Source: CAZHVS01 sp964536015 (GTDB lineage Bacteria; Bacteroidota; Ignavibacteria; Ignavibacteriales; Ignavibacteriaceae). From it: DNA of 64,000 nt. Under the pieces are notes generated by a model. It ran no database searches. It saw nothing but the letters and a program-made list of their open reading frames with translations, and was not told where the DNA came from. Location of the stretch: positions 124,001 to 188,000 of the forward strand of contig CAZHVS010000004.1 of the NCBI GenBank assembly GCA_964536015.1, given 5' to 3'. This document shows, piece after piece, positions 7,546-17,877 of the stretch (position 1 is the first letter of the stretch; every line of letters starts with the position of its first letter). The position numbers were made by a program, and so were the translations under genes.

Positions 7546-10500
7546 TTAAAAATCTGTTCCAAGTGAGAAATAAAAAACAGCTCTGGAAAATTCATTGCCA
7601 TAATAAGCCCACGCAACATCAAACCTCAATAAAAAAGCAAACAGAAAAACTCTTGCACCAAAACCGGTTCCAATTAATAAGTCTTTTGTAACAGTTGTTC
7701 CATTCGCATTCTTCGCGAACAATTGCAATTGATTGTCTTTATTCCATGCTGTTCCAGCATCAATAAAGGCAACCCCTTGAACATCTCTGAATAGAATTGG
7801 CAATACTCCTGAAAGGAAATATCTGATTAACGGAAATCTGAATTCTGCATTCATTAATGCATATCTTGTTCCTATTTTTTCGGCGTAATTAAAACCTCTC
7901 ATGGGTAATGCAGCAGTAAGAAAAGCAAAATCATTTGGTGATTCAACAGGGAAATCCTGTGTGGCAAATCGGCGATTAATCCAGTTATCAATTCCACCAA
8001 CAAAAAATCTTTGTTTGTTTTTCCCATTCGATAATCCACCGGATAACCTGAAAGCAAAGCTATAATCCGTCCAGAACTTATTATAATTCCTGTAATCACC
8101 AATTAAAGAATAAAATTCAAACTTACTTCTTTGAATTAATGGATTACCAAACAAATCAAAACGGTAACGTGTGCCATCAATTGGAGCAGTATAACCAAAA
8201 ATGGTGTTATCGTGTACAAAACTAATTGCTGGAACAAGATAATTTGCTTTTTGAGTTTCTTCAGATGGATCGTCAAGATTTTCGGAAGAGACATTTAATA
8301 AGCTTAATCCAAAATCGAACCTGTAAAATTGGTTTATAGGATAGCTAAGAGATAAAACAGCTCCGTAATTTCGGAAACGGAAAAGATCTTCGCTAATTCC
8401 TCTGGTTAGATAAACAAATCTTGCAGTATGAAAGCCTTCAATTCCCAAATCCCAGCGTTTTGGGAGATAATAATATGCAACTCCATAATCACTGTTTTTT
8501 AAATCAATTTGCAAGCTTGTTTGTGCAATTATTCTATGATTACCAAGCACATCACTAAAAGCAAGTACAGTCGTTCCAAGCAAACCATAAAGAGTATTAT
8601 AACCTGCATTAGCATAAATAATATCAGGAGAAAAATTTATTTTATATTTATTAACTCTGAAATTACCGGCAGAGTCCATATTATCTGTCAACAGAAAATC
8701 TTTATTTTCATTTGCCCTGATAGTATCAGTCTTAAATTGTCCTGTTGAACCAAAAATATACCTGCTGTAATCTGTTCTCGAAGTATCAGTTTTGGATGAA
8801 TCTACATATTGTCCGGTAAAAAATTTGAAACTTTCCTGTTGAGTTTCTTCAACTTTAATTCCTATAGTATCTTTTTTTGTTTCAATTGAGTCTATACTTA
8901 TTATTTCACCATTTTTTTTCTTCAGTTTACTTGCGATGTATGGAGTAGGTAATAATACAGTCTGGTCAAGTTTTATATCAAACGGATTATTAAGAAGGAA
9001 AATATTATATGCTGCCTGATACATTGAAGCAAATGCCAATTTCTTTCCATCTTTTGAAATAGAAATCTGATACAGTCCGTTTAATGAATTGGTAACAGGT
9101 ACTTCCTGAATTTCCGTAAGAGTTTTTACGCTATCATTTTCCTGTAGAACTATTCTTTTTTTATAAATATTATTTATTCCATTCACATCAGATATAAAAA
9201 GAATTTCATTCCCATCAGGACTGCATAAAGGATAACTTTCATCACTGTTAGGCATATCTGTTAATCGAGTGATTGATTTTGTTTTTATGTCATAATAGTA
9301 TAAATCTTTTTGCGAATAATTATGATCGGCGATGAAAAAATTTTCAGGAATTTGTGAATGTTCAAGTATGTTACCTCTGTCTGAAGAAAAGAATATTTTA
9401 TTTCCATCTGGTGACCAGGAAGGTTCCATATCAGAAAAAATATCTCCGGTAAGATTAACTAAATCTTTGCTCTCAAAACTGTAAAGGTAAATATCTGATT
9501 GTGAGGAAGTGCTTCCTGAAAAAGTCAACCAGTTTCCGTCAGGTGACCAATTGACACTTGCAATGCCATCAAGTTTAAGCGGCAATTGATCAATTTCATC
9601 TTCATCAACATCTATTATATAAATAACATCATAACCATTGCTTTTGGCTGAAAGAGAAATCTTTTTTCCATCAGGTGACCAGGTTAATCCTGGAGTTAAA
9701 ATATTTAATTCTTCAAAATCAGCGGTTCGATTTCCTTTAACAATTCGTTTAATGATTTTTCCATCAGCAGCGTTCATCAAATAAACATCAAAATAAAAAT
9801 CCCTGTTTGTTATAAAGGCAATTTTATCGCCCTGTGGTGAGATTGCAGGACTCGAATTAAAAAAAGAACCATCTTTTCTGTGGTCAGTTAATCTTTTTGA
9901 AAATTCATCGGGGTCTTTCCGCAAAGCAATTTCAGGCCAGTATTCTCTTTTAATTTCTTTTTTCCACCGCTCGTTAAGTTCTTCTATCTTCAACCCAATT
10001 GATGCCTGAATTCCATCTTCAACATTTCCTTTACTTCTAATTTTATTAAAGATTTCTGCAATTTTTTCTTCGCCATATTTTTTTGCGATATAATAAAAAA
10101 CACATTGCCCGCCACGGTAAGCAAAATAATCATCAAGCTTTTCAATATCTGGAAGATATTCGCTTGTTGCTGCATCTCTGATAAACATATCCGTGTTCGT
10201 GTCCCAGCCAAGTGATAAGTACTCGGAGATACCTTCAGAAAACCATATTGGAAAACGAATTGAAATATTTTTAGAAATGATATTTTGTATTGACCCGCCA
10301 TAAAACATATCGTTCATTACTGCATGGACAAGTTCATGATGAATTACATGACGAAACATTTTATAATCACCAGTAAAAGGAAGTATAACTCTGTTCTTAA
10401 AGAGTTCAGTAACCCCACCGATGCCTTCGCTTAAGTATTCATCTATTACATTTGTTTCCTGAAAATCATTCTGTGAGTTATAAAGAATAATTGTTATGCG

Positions 10501-10734
10501 ACTGTTAATTCTGTAATTTATTTTATGTTCAATTGAAGTAAGAGCATCTTCGGCAGCTTTTGCAGCAAATTCTGCAATCCTGCTCCCATGGCTGTTAAAA
10601 TAAATGTCGAAGTGTGTTGTTTGTATAAAATACCATTCTGAATCTTTAAATTGAACTTTATTTCTTCCAAATTGTGAGAAAGAAATATTTGTCAGTACAA
10701 GTATAATAAACAATAATAGAAATCTAGTTCTCAT
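7546..10734 (-). CDS. Outer-membrane protein fusing a zinc-peptidase (MA-like) domain, beta-propeller and Omp85-like barrel
   Basis: Start chosen at ATG 10734 because it begins a clean signal peptide (MRTRFLLLFIILVLTNISFSQ); a GTG at 10800 would add 22 non-signal residues. Counting from the ATG: residues 25-270 are a gluzincin-type peptidase domain with HELVH (His133, Glu134, His137) and WFSEGISEY supplying the third ligand Glu167, as in the peptidase MA family. About 293-580 hold at least five PD40/TolB-type propeller blades (WSPDGKKI, WSPDGNWL, WSPDGNKI, CSPDGNEI, ISKDGKKL). About 720-1062 form a beta-barrel ending in an aromatic-rich strand (VFYFSLGTDF) with FFVGGIDNWINRRF and MRGF, as in the bacterial surface antigen/Omp85 family. 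It is the last gene of the rfaE1-rfaE2-tamB-rnr operon. Likely role is outer-membrane or surface processing or transport; the substrate is unknown. Confidence 0.82.
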   Translation of the reverse strand: MRTRFLLLFIILVLTNISFSQFGRNKVQFKDSEWYFIQTTHFDIYFNSHGSRIAEFAAKAAEDALTSIEHKINYRINSRITIILYNSQNDFQETNVIDEYLSEGIGGVTELFKNRVILPFTGDYKMFRHVIHHELVHAVMNDMFYGGSIQNIISKNISIRFPIWFSEGISEYLSLGWDTNTDMFIRDAATSEYLPDIEKLDDYFAYRGGQCVFYYIAKKYGEEKIAEIFNKIRSKGNVEDGIQASIGLKIEELNERWKKEIKREYWPEIALRKDPDEFSKRLTDHRKDGSFFNSSPAISPQGDKIAFITNRDFYFDVYLMNAADGKIIKRIVKGNRTADFEELNILTPGLTWSPDGKKISLSAKSNGYDVIYIIDVDEDEIDQLPLKLDGIASVNWSPDGNWLTFSGSTSSQSDIYLYSFESKDLVNLTGDIFSDMEPSWSPDGNKIFFSSDRGNILEHSQIPENFFIADHNYSQKDLYYYDIKTKSITRLTDMPNSDESYPLCSPDGNEILFISDVNGINNIYKKRIVLQENDSVKTLTEIQEVPVTNSLNGLYQISISKDGKKLAFASMYQAAYNIFLLNNPFDIKLDQTVLLPTPYIASKLKKKNGEIISIDSIETKKDTIGIKVEETQQESFKFFTGQYVDSSKTDTSRTDYSRYIFGSTGQFKTDTIRANENKDFLLTDNMDSAGNFRVNKYKINFSPDIIYANAGYNTLYGLLGTTVLAFSDVLGNHRIIAQTSLQIDLKNSDYGVAYYYLPKRWDLGIEGFHTARFVYLTRGISEDLFRFRNYGAVLSLSYPINQFYRFDFGLSLLNVSSENLDDPSEETQKANYLVPAISFVHDNTIFGYTAPIDGTRYRFDLFGNPLIQRSKFEFYSLIGDYRNYNKFWTDYSFAFRLSGGLSNGKNKQRFFVGGIDNWINRRFATQDFPVESPNDFAFLTAALPMRGFNYAEKIGTRYALMNAEFRFPLIRYFLSGVLPILFRDVQGVAFIDAGTAWNKDNQLQLFAKNANGTTVTKDLLIGTGFGARVFLFAFLLRFDVAWAYYGNEFSRAVFYFSLGTDF

Positions 10735-10809
10735 AATAAAAATCTTAAACAATTTCAAAATCAAAACATTACTGGATAAATAACTTCTTAAATAAGTCAC
10801 GCCACACAG

Positions 10810-12912
10810 TTATTCTGCTATAATAAAATCAAGTTCCTGCCTGGTTTTATCAACTCTTACAAGTTTAACTTTCAATTTATCACCAAGTCTAAAACTTCTT
10901 TTACTACCACGACCAATTAACGCATATTTTTTTTCATCGTAAACGTAAAAATCTCCCTCCAGGTCTCTAACGTGAATTAGTCCTTCTGCAAGAATATTTA
11001 CAAGCTCGACAAAAAGTCCGAAATTTGTAACACCTGAAATTATTGCGTCAAACTCTTCACCAATATAACTAGAAAGATATTGAATTTGTTTCATTTTAAC
11101 CGAAGCTCTTTCAGCTTCAATAGCGGATCTTTCTGTTACTGATATATGATCACAAATATCATTCAATTGTTTTGACGAATATAAAGTCTTTTTCTTTCCC
11201 TTTGAGTAATCAAATAATAATCGATGAACAAGAAGATCGGAATATCTTCTTATTGGTGAAGTAAAGTGAGTATAATAATTGAAACCAAGTCCATAATGAC
11301 CAATATTGTTAGTTGAATAAACAGCTTTTGCCATAGATCTGATAGCAAGTTCATTAATCACTGCTTCTTCTTCTCTTCCCTTAACTTCCTGCATCAATTT
11401 ATTAAGGAATGTAGGTTTGAGTAATTGCTCAGAAGAATAATTATAACCAAGAGTTTTAACAAACCTTGAAAATTCCAGTATTTTTTCTTTATCGGGTTTA
11501 TCGTGAATTCTGTATACAAATGGTTTAACCCGATTATCATCTATAAACCCAATATGTTTTGCTACTACCTGATTTGCAAGCAGCATAAACTCTTCTACAA
11601 GTTCATTGCTTTGTTTTGCTTCTTTGATAATTACCTTAATAGGAATTCCAGCTTCATTTAATTCGAACCTGATTTCCTGAGAGAAGAAATTAATACTTCC
11701 CTTTTTTATTCTTTTCTTTCTCATGGTTGTTGCAAGCCTGTTAAGAAGAAGAATTTCATTTACAAATTCTCCATCCTTATTATCAATAATTTTCTGAACT
11801 TCATCGTAGGTAAATCTTTTTTTACTGTTGATTACCGATTTTGCAATTTTATAATCAACCAGACTTCCCTGTGGAGTAAGTTCGGCAATAACTGAATAGG
11901 TCAATCTATCTTCAAAAGGGACAAGAGAACAAATCTGATTAGATAATCTTTCGGGAAGCATAGGGATGACAGAATTTACCAGATAAACACTATTTCCTCG
12001 TTTAGCAGCTTCAATATCAAGATAAGTTTTTTGTTTTACATAATGACTAACATCTGCAATGTGAATTCCAACAGAAAAATTACCGTTTTCAAGTTTCTCA
12101 ACTGAAAGAGCATCGTCATAATCTTTGGCATCATCAGGGTCTATTGTAAAAACAACTTTATCTCTATAATTAAGTCTTGCTTTATACTCATCATCAGAAA
12201 TCTCTATTAACGCACTATTTGCTTCGGCTAATACCTGGTCGGAAAATATATAAGGAAGATTAAACTCCTTTGCAAGAGCAATCATTTCTGCATTTTTATC
12301 ATACGTCTTTCCAATAACTTCAAGAATTTTTCCTTCTGGATTTTGTTTTGGGTTACTCCAGTTAATTTCACCAACTATAACCTTATCCCCAACTTTAGCA
12401 TTGTTAATGTTTTTTGATGGAATAAAAATGTCTTTATCAAATTCAAGTGAATCTGTTGTAACAAAAAAGACTGAATCATTTTGTATTAAAGTACCCGTAA
12501 TTTCATGATGCTTTCTTTCAATAACCCTTACTATTTCTCCTTCAATATTTTTTCCTTTTCCTTTTTGTTTTGCAAAAAGAGAAACCTCCACAGTATCACC
12601 ATTAAAAGCATTCCCAAGACTTCTGGATGGAATAAAAACATCTTTCATTCCTTTTACAGATGGGATTACAAATCCATAACCTGCGCTATTTATTTGTAAA
12701 ACACCTGTAATTGTATTTCCAAAAAATGTAACTCGTAACTTAAATCTTTTTCCTTCTCTTTGAAGAAAATTTTCTTCAAGAAGCTGATGAAGGACAGCCT
12801 TAAGTGATGAATATTCATACTCTGCATCTAACCCAAGCCGCTTTGCAAGTTCTTTCGCTTTTATTGAAAGTCCCGGATTTTTTTTAAAGAAAGCAATAAT
12901 TTTATTTTTCAT
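10810..12912 (-). CDS. rnr: Ribonuclease R
   Basis: 3'-5' exoribonuclease of the RNB family (700 residues, full length) that degrades structured RNA. In order: winged-helix N-terminus (1-60), cold-shock OB domains (about 65-200), the RNB catalytic core starting about 230 with the metal-binding aspartates in DPDDAKDYDDA (Asp258 to Asp267), HYGLGFNYYTHFTSPIRRYSDL near residue 545, and a C-terminal S1 domain (about 612-700; EEFDAIISGVTNFGLFVEL). The ATG overlaps the tamB stop codon by one base (TGATG), indicating translational coupling. No lysine-rich tail follows the S1 domain. Confidence 0.95.
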   Translation of the reverse strand: MKNKIIAFFKKNPGLSIKAKELAKRLGLDAEYEYSSLKAVLHQLLEENFLQREGKRFKLRVTFFGNTITGVLQINSAGYGFVIPSVKGMKDVFIPSRSLGNAFNGDTVEVSLFAKQKGKGKNIEGEIVRVIERKHHEITGTLIQNDSVFFVTTDSLEFDKDIFIPSKNINNAKVGDKVIVGEINWSNPKQNPEGKILEVIGKTYDKNAEMIALAKEFNLPYIFSDQVLAEANSALIEISDDEYKARLNYRDKVVFTIDPDDAKDYDDALSVEKLENGNFSVGIHIADVSHYVKQKTYLDIEAAKRGNSVYLVNSVIPMLPERLSNQICSLVPFEDRLTYSVIAELTPQGSLVDYKIAKSVINSKKRFTYDEVQKIIDNKDGEFVNEILLLNRLATTMRKKRIKKGSINFFSQEIRFELNEAGIPIKVIIKEAKQSNELVEEFMLLANQVVAKHIGFIDDNRVKPFVYRIHDKPDKEKILEFSRFVKTLGYNYSSEQLLKPTFLNKLMQEVKGREEEAVINELAIRSMAKAVYSTNNIGHYGLGFNYYTHFTSPIRRYSDLLVHRLLFDYSKGKKKTLYSSKQLNDICDHISVTERSAIEAERASVKMKQIQYLSSYIGEEFDAIISGVTNFGLFVELVNILAEGLIHVRDLEGDFYVYDEKKYALIGRGSKRSFRLGDKLKVKLVRVDKTRQELDFIIAE

Positions 12913-15900
12913 CAGAACTCAAACCTGTATTTTAAAGCTAATTCATTAATCATTTCCCCTGAGTAAGAAGATTCTGTTAACGGGTCGCGTCGTTCAAATC
13001 TTATAATTAAATTTTCAATCAATGGATACTCAAGACGAATATTTGCATGGGAAATATCCTGAAAAGTATTTGTTGTTCCACCAAAAGTATACTTAAGATT
13101 TTTAATATTTCCAGAGATATTGAATTTTGTAGTTGTACCGCTCTGCAGTTCAAAACTTCTTACATAGTCACCAAGATAAGTATTTAATAAGCTGCCCAAA
13201 ATTGAACCAGCAACAGAAGTTGCAGTACCACTAATATTAAAACCAGATTTTTCAGAAGAGCCAACATCTTTTGTAAATTTTCCAGTTATTATGAACCATA
13301 AAGCATCAGCCTTTTCAAGCGTAGTTTCGGCTACATCATTTGAAATATTTTGTGCCCCACGGTAAATAGCAATATTATCCTCCATAGTGGAAAAGTTTTT
13401 TGCAAGGTCTTTCATTCTTCCTTTAAGTTTTATTTTTACTGCTACTTCTTCTTCCTGTGAATCGTTATTATCTGCTTTGTACATATTTTTATAAACAGCA
13501 ACAATATTTAGATTCGGATTAACAAGGTCACTTTCAAAAACTATTGATCCGGTTGCTCCAAAAGTTTTAATGAATTCTAATGTTGAACCTTCCAGTAATT
13601 TAAGTTCTCCCTGTACACTCGAAATTTCATTAATTCTTGAATATTCCAATTCACCTTTAAGATCAGCAATCAATCTTTGATTAGCTTCTTTTGCCAGAAT
13701 GAATGTTATGCGTGCATCATCTTTAATTTTTACTCTTATATCATAATCAAATCCACTTAAAACTTTTTTATTTTCTTCGCTTCTGTTTCCCCGATTTTCC
13801 TGTAAAGCGATTAACCTTTGAATCTCATTTTGTTTTAAATCTATTATTGAAGTATCAGCCACGTATTTATAAATAAAATTTTCGCTTGATGAAGAATATC
13901 CAGATTCAGTTTGTGGAAAAACAAGATTTGCCTGGTTAACATTAATAGTGGCTTTTAAAATCGATTTGTCCCGGTTTGTAGCATAAATAATATCTCCCTG
14001 AGTTGAGACATAAAGATTACCATAAACCGATTGAGTTGCAGCCCGAGATTCATCTGTCAGAACAGTTAAATCTCCATTCAATAAAAATTGGGTTTCGCGA
14101 ATTTTTAATCCATCAAATTCTATTTTGCCTCTTCCTCGCATCATACCAACATTTTTCACACGTCCCATATTGGCAACAACAAGGCTATCGATGTACAGAG
14201 TTTGTTCTTCTAGACGTAATACAATACCGGTTCCATATTCTATATTATTTGGTTCTGCTATAAATGATGAATTGCGAAGTGTTACCATTCCTTTCCTGTT
14301 TAAGGACTCCCAAGTCCCTGAAATTTTCAAGTTCGCATTAAAAATACCTTTCAAATTATTTATGTATGGCAGTGCATCTCCCAAAGCAGCAAGGTCAAAA
14401 TCATTTGTTGATACAGTCAAATCAATCTCTTTGTTTTTAGGAAGACGATTATCGACTGATGAAAAAGACAAATCAATTGGAACATTACCATAAATGCTAA
14501 ACCTTATCTCAGTATTTTTAGTTGCATCTTTAAAAGTAATTTTAGGTGTAACTATTTTATGATCATAATTTAATTCACAAGCCAGCGAACCAAATACTTT
14601 TTCTTTATAATTAATGCTATCCATACTAAGATTAAGCAATATTTGCGGACTATCGAACGTACCTTTAATTGATGCGGTCAAATTGATATTGTTGTCAATT
14701 ACATCCTCGGGATTAATATTCAAAAAATGGTAACTTAAATCGTATCCTCTGAATTGTTTCATTGTAAAATATAAATCCTGGTAACCTTCTGTGGAAACAA
14801 AACCATTCAGCAATATCTCTGAATTGCCTCTGTAAAGGTTAAAATTTCTTACTTCCAATTTATTATTCACAAAAGTAATAGAAATATTATTTCTATTACT
14901 GACTTCAAATCCACTGTAATTGACAAAAAGTTTGTTAATATTAAGATTGAACATTTCTCTTGAAAAATCTGAAGATAAATCTATCTTTCCTTTTATTAAA
15001 TTATTATAATTAGCTGAAGCATATATATTCAACTGAGAATTAGAAAGAGAAATATTGAACACTACCTGTCTGATCTCTTTATCAATATACACAATTGGAA
15101 CATTGGCTGTTAAATAAAAAGAAATATCCTCAAGCAAAAATTTTTTTGATGCGTGAGAAAGTGAAGATTTGACTATAAGATCAGAAGAAAAATAAATTGC
15201 GCTATCTGACCAGAACTTGAAAAAATCAAAATTAAGATTATTATTGAATACAAACTCCTTATTACTATTTTTTATTTCACCTTCAACAGTACCTTCTATT
15301 TGAACTTCGTATTCCTTGATAAAAAATGAAAGCAAAGATAAATTTTTAAAATTGATATTGTACTTCAGGTTAAAATTCTGGTTGGAAGTATCAGCCAAAG
15401 TTACAATAGAGTGTGATTCATTCAGTATCTTTTCTGTTGAATCCGTTTTTCCCGAGATATACTGATTTATCTTTTTAGTTAAAGGTATGCTTGTGTTCTC
15501 TATCTCGCGGTTAATAATTTTACTAAGGGTGGAATAATTAAAGTTGCCATCAACACTTATATCAGCCAAAGTTGAAATTAATTTTATCCGCTTATCTCCT
15601 TCTTCACTAGCCTTTATATCAATTTCAAAATCCAGTTTCGCAAATTCTTTTTCTGCAAATTTAGAATTATAAAAATTCAATAAAAAATTTCCGTTCAACA
15701 ATTCTGGATTAAAACTTTTTCCTTCGCCATTAAATGTAAAGTTTATTCGGCTGTCTAATGAACTATCAGATAAAAGTTCAGAAAAATTTAATCCTGTAAC
15801 CGATGAATTAAATTTATATACCGGGTCTGATTCCTTGCTAAAGTCAACATTTAGTTTCATATTCAGACTAGTTTCATTAGCATTTCCATCAAGATAAAAA

Positions 15901-17390
15901 TCAAGCAGTTTGTCTTTAAAGTCTCCCTTAAGATTCAATTCTTTTATTTTATATTCTTCATAGTTTGAGTTGGAAACAACCACATTAAAAATTGAATTAA
16001 TATTAGAAGGTTCGGTTCCCTTGCCCGAAATTTCTGCTTCCAAATTCAGCGAGGTTGTTGCATTTATCACAGGAAATAAATTCAACGAATTAGTTTTCAA
16101 AGCAATTGAATAAATCATTTCTTTCTTACTTAAATCCAGTGCGGCTTTTCCTGATATTTTTCCTGAATTAATATTCAAAGTAAAATTTGATTTGAAATCA
16201 ATCGGATGCCCTTCGTACATCAATGTATCAATAATTACATCGTTAATTCCTTTAAACGAGGGCAACGATAATGATGGAAGAAGTATATTAATATCACTAT
16301 AATTAATTTTTGAATGTTCAAAGCCAGCCTGAATGTAGAGCTGCGAAGGATCATCGAGATTAAGTAATTTACCTTTAAAATTTAAGTCAGTTTGTAGGTA
16401 ATTTAACCGTAAATTATTAATTGCCAAATCACCTATTTTACCTTCTATAGAAATATCTGCTGCTATTTCACCTTTTAGTATATTAACTGCAGGAACAAAA
16501 GCAGCCAGATCTTCAAAATTAAAATTTTCGGCTTTCACTTTTAAATTAGCATAAGCATCTCGAAGTTTTTCACCTGTTAAATCAGAAAAAATATTTAAAT
16601 CTTTTGTTGAAACATCAATTTTAACATTAGATTTATTTGTCACAAGATTTAATCCCTGAACTTGTATTTCATTTTTATTTAAAATTACTCTGCTAGAAAA
16701 ATGATTTAAGATAAAGTTATTCAAGTTGGGTTGGAAAGATAAATTTTTAATATCAGCATTAAATATTTTTTCGTTAATATTTGCGTATGCTTCAATAGAA
16801 AGATTTAAGTTCTGCACTCTCAAATCTTCCATATTCATTTCATCATAAAAACGATCGCTGTTTACATTTCTATAATCCTGTAAAGTAAAATTTGCATTCT
16901 CAATGTTGATAGATGATGCTTTAATGTTAAAAGGAAATTCAGATGATGTAGTATCTTCTTCTGATGGTGGAAAGACTTTTGATATATTTAATGCACCACT
17001 GCTATCTTTAATAAACTTAACTCTAACATCTTTTATATTTAATTCTCTGACAAAAATTTCTTTAAAGAAAATTTTTAACGGACTGAGTTTAATTTCAACT
17101 TTATTGAAAGCTATCACTGTATCACTTTCATAGGTTAGAGAAGCATTACGAACAATCAGTGAAGTAAAAAATGTTCCATCAATCTTACCAATATTTAAAT
17201 GCCCATTTATCGAAGAATTGGCTTCTTCAATAATAGTTTTCCTGAGCCATTCACGGAAAGTAGAAGTTTGAGTAATACCTATTGCAATAACTAATAATCC
17301 AAAAAGAATTAGAAAAAAATAAAGGAATACGTTTACCGCTTTATGAAACAGGCTTCGTTTCTTTTTTTCTTTTTTTTGTTCCTGATTCAA
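12912..17390 (-). CDS. tamB: TamB-like translocation/assembly module protein (DUF490/AsmA-like)
   Basis: A 1492-residue periplasm-spanning protein anchored by one N-terminal helix (about residues 18-40) after a Lys-rich cytosolic tail. The body consists of repeated amphipathic beta segments typical of AsmA/TamB bridge-like lipid-transfer proteins (for example IENANFTLQDY, NIGKIDGTFF). The C-terminal about 350 residues form the DUF490/TamB domain (LKGRMKDLAKNFSTMEDNIAIYRG, SGNIKNLKYTFGG, ENLIIRFERRDPLTE). TamB works with Omp85-family TamA in outer-membrane protein or lipid delivery; here the operon encodes an Omp85-like barrel two genes downstream. The start is a TTG overlapping the rfaE2 stop (TTGA), which fits tight coupling, although another start is possible. 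Confidence 0.88.
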   Translation of the reverse strand: MNQEQKKEKKKRSLFHKAVNVFLYFFLILFGLLVIAIGITQTSTFREWLRKTIIEEANSSINGHLNIGKIDGTFFTSLIVRNASLTYESDTVIAFNKVEIKLSPLKIFFKEIFVRELNIKDVRVKFIKDSSGALNISKVFPPSEEDTTSSEFPFNIKASSINIENANFTLQDYRNVNSDRFYDEMNMEDLRVQNLNLSIEAYANINEKIFNADIKNLSFQPNLNNFILNHFSSRVILNKNEIQVQGLNLVTNKSNVKIDVSTKDLNIFSDLTGEKLRDAYANLKVKAENFNFEDLAAFVPAVNILKGEIAADISIEGKIGDLAINNLRLNYLQTDLNFKGKLLNLDDPSQLYIQAGFEHSKINYSDINILLPSLSLPSFKGINDVIIDTLMYEGHPIDFKSNFTLNINSGKISGKAALDLSKKEMIYSIALKTNSLNLFPVINATTSLNLEAEISGKGTEPSNINSIFNVVVSNSNYEEYKIKELNLKGDFKDKLLDFYLDGNANETSLNMKLNVDFSKESDPVYKFNSSVTGLNFSELLSDSSLDSRINFTFNGEGKSFNPELLNGNFLLNFYNSKFAEKEFAKLDFEIDIKASEEGDKRIKLISTLADISVDGNFNYSTLSKIINREIENTSIPLTKKINQYISGKTDSTEKILNESHSIVTLADTSNQNFNLKYNINFKNLSLLSFFIKEYEVQIEGTVEGEIKNSNKEFVFNNNLNFDFFKFWSDSAIYFSSDLIVKSSLSHASKKFLLEDISFYLTANVPIVYIDKEIRQVVFNISLSNSQLNIYASANYNNLIKGKIDLSSDFSREMFNLNINKLFVNYSGFEVSNRNNISITFVNNKLEVRNFNLYRGNSEILLNGFVSTEGYQDLYFTMKQFRGYDLSYHFLNINPEDVIDNNINLTASIKGTFDSPQILLNLSMDSINYKEKVFGSLACELNYDHKIVTPKITFKDATKNTEIRFSIYGNVPIDLSFSSVDNRLPKNKEIDLTVSTNDFDLAALGDALPYINNLKGIFNANLKISGTWESLNRKGMVTLRNSSFIAEPNNIEYGTGIVLRLEEQTLYIDSLVVANMGRVKNVGMMRGRGKIEFDGLKIRETQFLLNGDLTVLTDESRAATQSVYGNLYVSTQGDIIYATNRDKSILKATINVNQANLVFPQTESGYSSSSENFIYKYVADTSIIDLKQNEIQRLIALQENRGNRSEENKKVLSGFDYDIRVKIKDDARITFILAKEANQRLIADLKGELEYSRINEISSVQGELKLLEGSTLEFIKTFGATGSIVFESDLVNPNLNIVAVYKNMYKADNNDSQEEEVAVKIKLKGRMKDLAKNFSTMEDNIAIYRGAQNISNDVAETTLEKADALWFIITGKFTKDVGSSEKSGFNISGTATSVAGSILGSLLNTYLGDYVRSFELQSGTTTKFNISGNIKNLKYTFGGTTNTFQDISHANIRLEYPLIENLIIRFERRDPLTESSYSGEMINELALKYRFEF

Positions 17391-17866
17391 TTGGAATACT
17401 TATCCAAAATTGTTTTTATAATATTAGAAGTTGACTGCTGATTTGTAAAAATTACTGTTTTTACTTCACCTCCATTAGCTTCAACAATATCTCGTCCAAC
17501 TATATTATCAATACTCCAATCAGCACCTTTTACAAGAACATCAGGAACAATTTTTTTTATTAATTCAAATGGTGTCTCTTCATTAAACAAAACAACGCAA
17601 TCGACTGCTTTTAGATTTGAGATTACAAAAGCGCGTTCATCTTCATTGGTAATTGGACGTTTCTCTCCTTTTATTTTTCTTATAGAAGAATCGCTGTTTA
17701 AACCGACTATAAGAAAATCTCCCATCTCTTTGGCTTTTGAAAGATAATCTACGTGTCCGGCGTGTAGAATATCAAAACAACCATTTGTAAAAACAACCTT
17801 TTTCCCTTGTTTTTTTAGTTGTCTTCTTATTTCAATAACTTTTTCTATTGAACAGTAATTATGCAT
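17387..17866 (-). CDS. rfaE2: D-glycero-beta-D-manno-heptose 1-phosphate adenylyltransferase
   Basis: A 159-residue cytidylyltransferase-fold enzyme with TNGCFDILHAGHVDYLSKAK, carrying the HxGH nucleotide-binding motif (His35-His38), VGLNSDSSIRKIKG and KGADW. It makes ADP-heptose precursor from heptose 1-phosphate and ATP for the LPS inner core. In many Proteobacteria this activity is the C-terminal half of HldE; here it is a separate gene directly after the kinase gene (11-base gap), so this is the split form. Its stop overlaps the tamB start by three bases. ADP-heptose could be used by GT9-type enzymes such as the one at 61197. Confidence 0.93.
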   Translation of the reverse strand: MHNYCSIEKVIEIRRQLKKQGKKVVFTNGCFDILHAGHVDYLSKAKEMGDFLIVGLNSDSSIRKIKGEKRPITNEDERAFVISNLKAVDCVVLFNEETPFELIKKIVPDVLVKGADWSIDNIVGRDIVEANGGEVKTVIFTNQQSTSNIIKTILDKYSN

Positions 17867-17877
17867 ATTATCTTCTA

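Noticed and set aside
10735..10800. GTG start at 10800 for the peptidase-propeller-barrel protein
   Set aside because: It would place 22 non-signal residues before a clear signal peptide that starts at ATG 10734.
14003..14493. Overlapping plus-strand frames opposite tamB
   Set aside because: Mutually overlapping, without Shine-Dalgarno or recognisable domains; antisense shadows of tamB.
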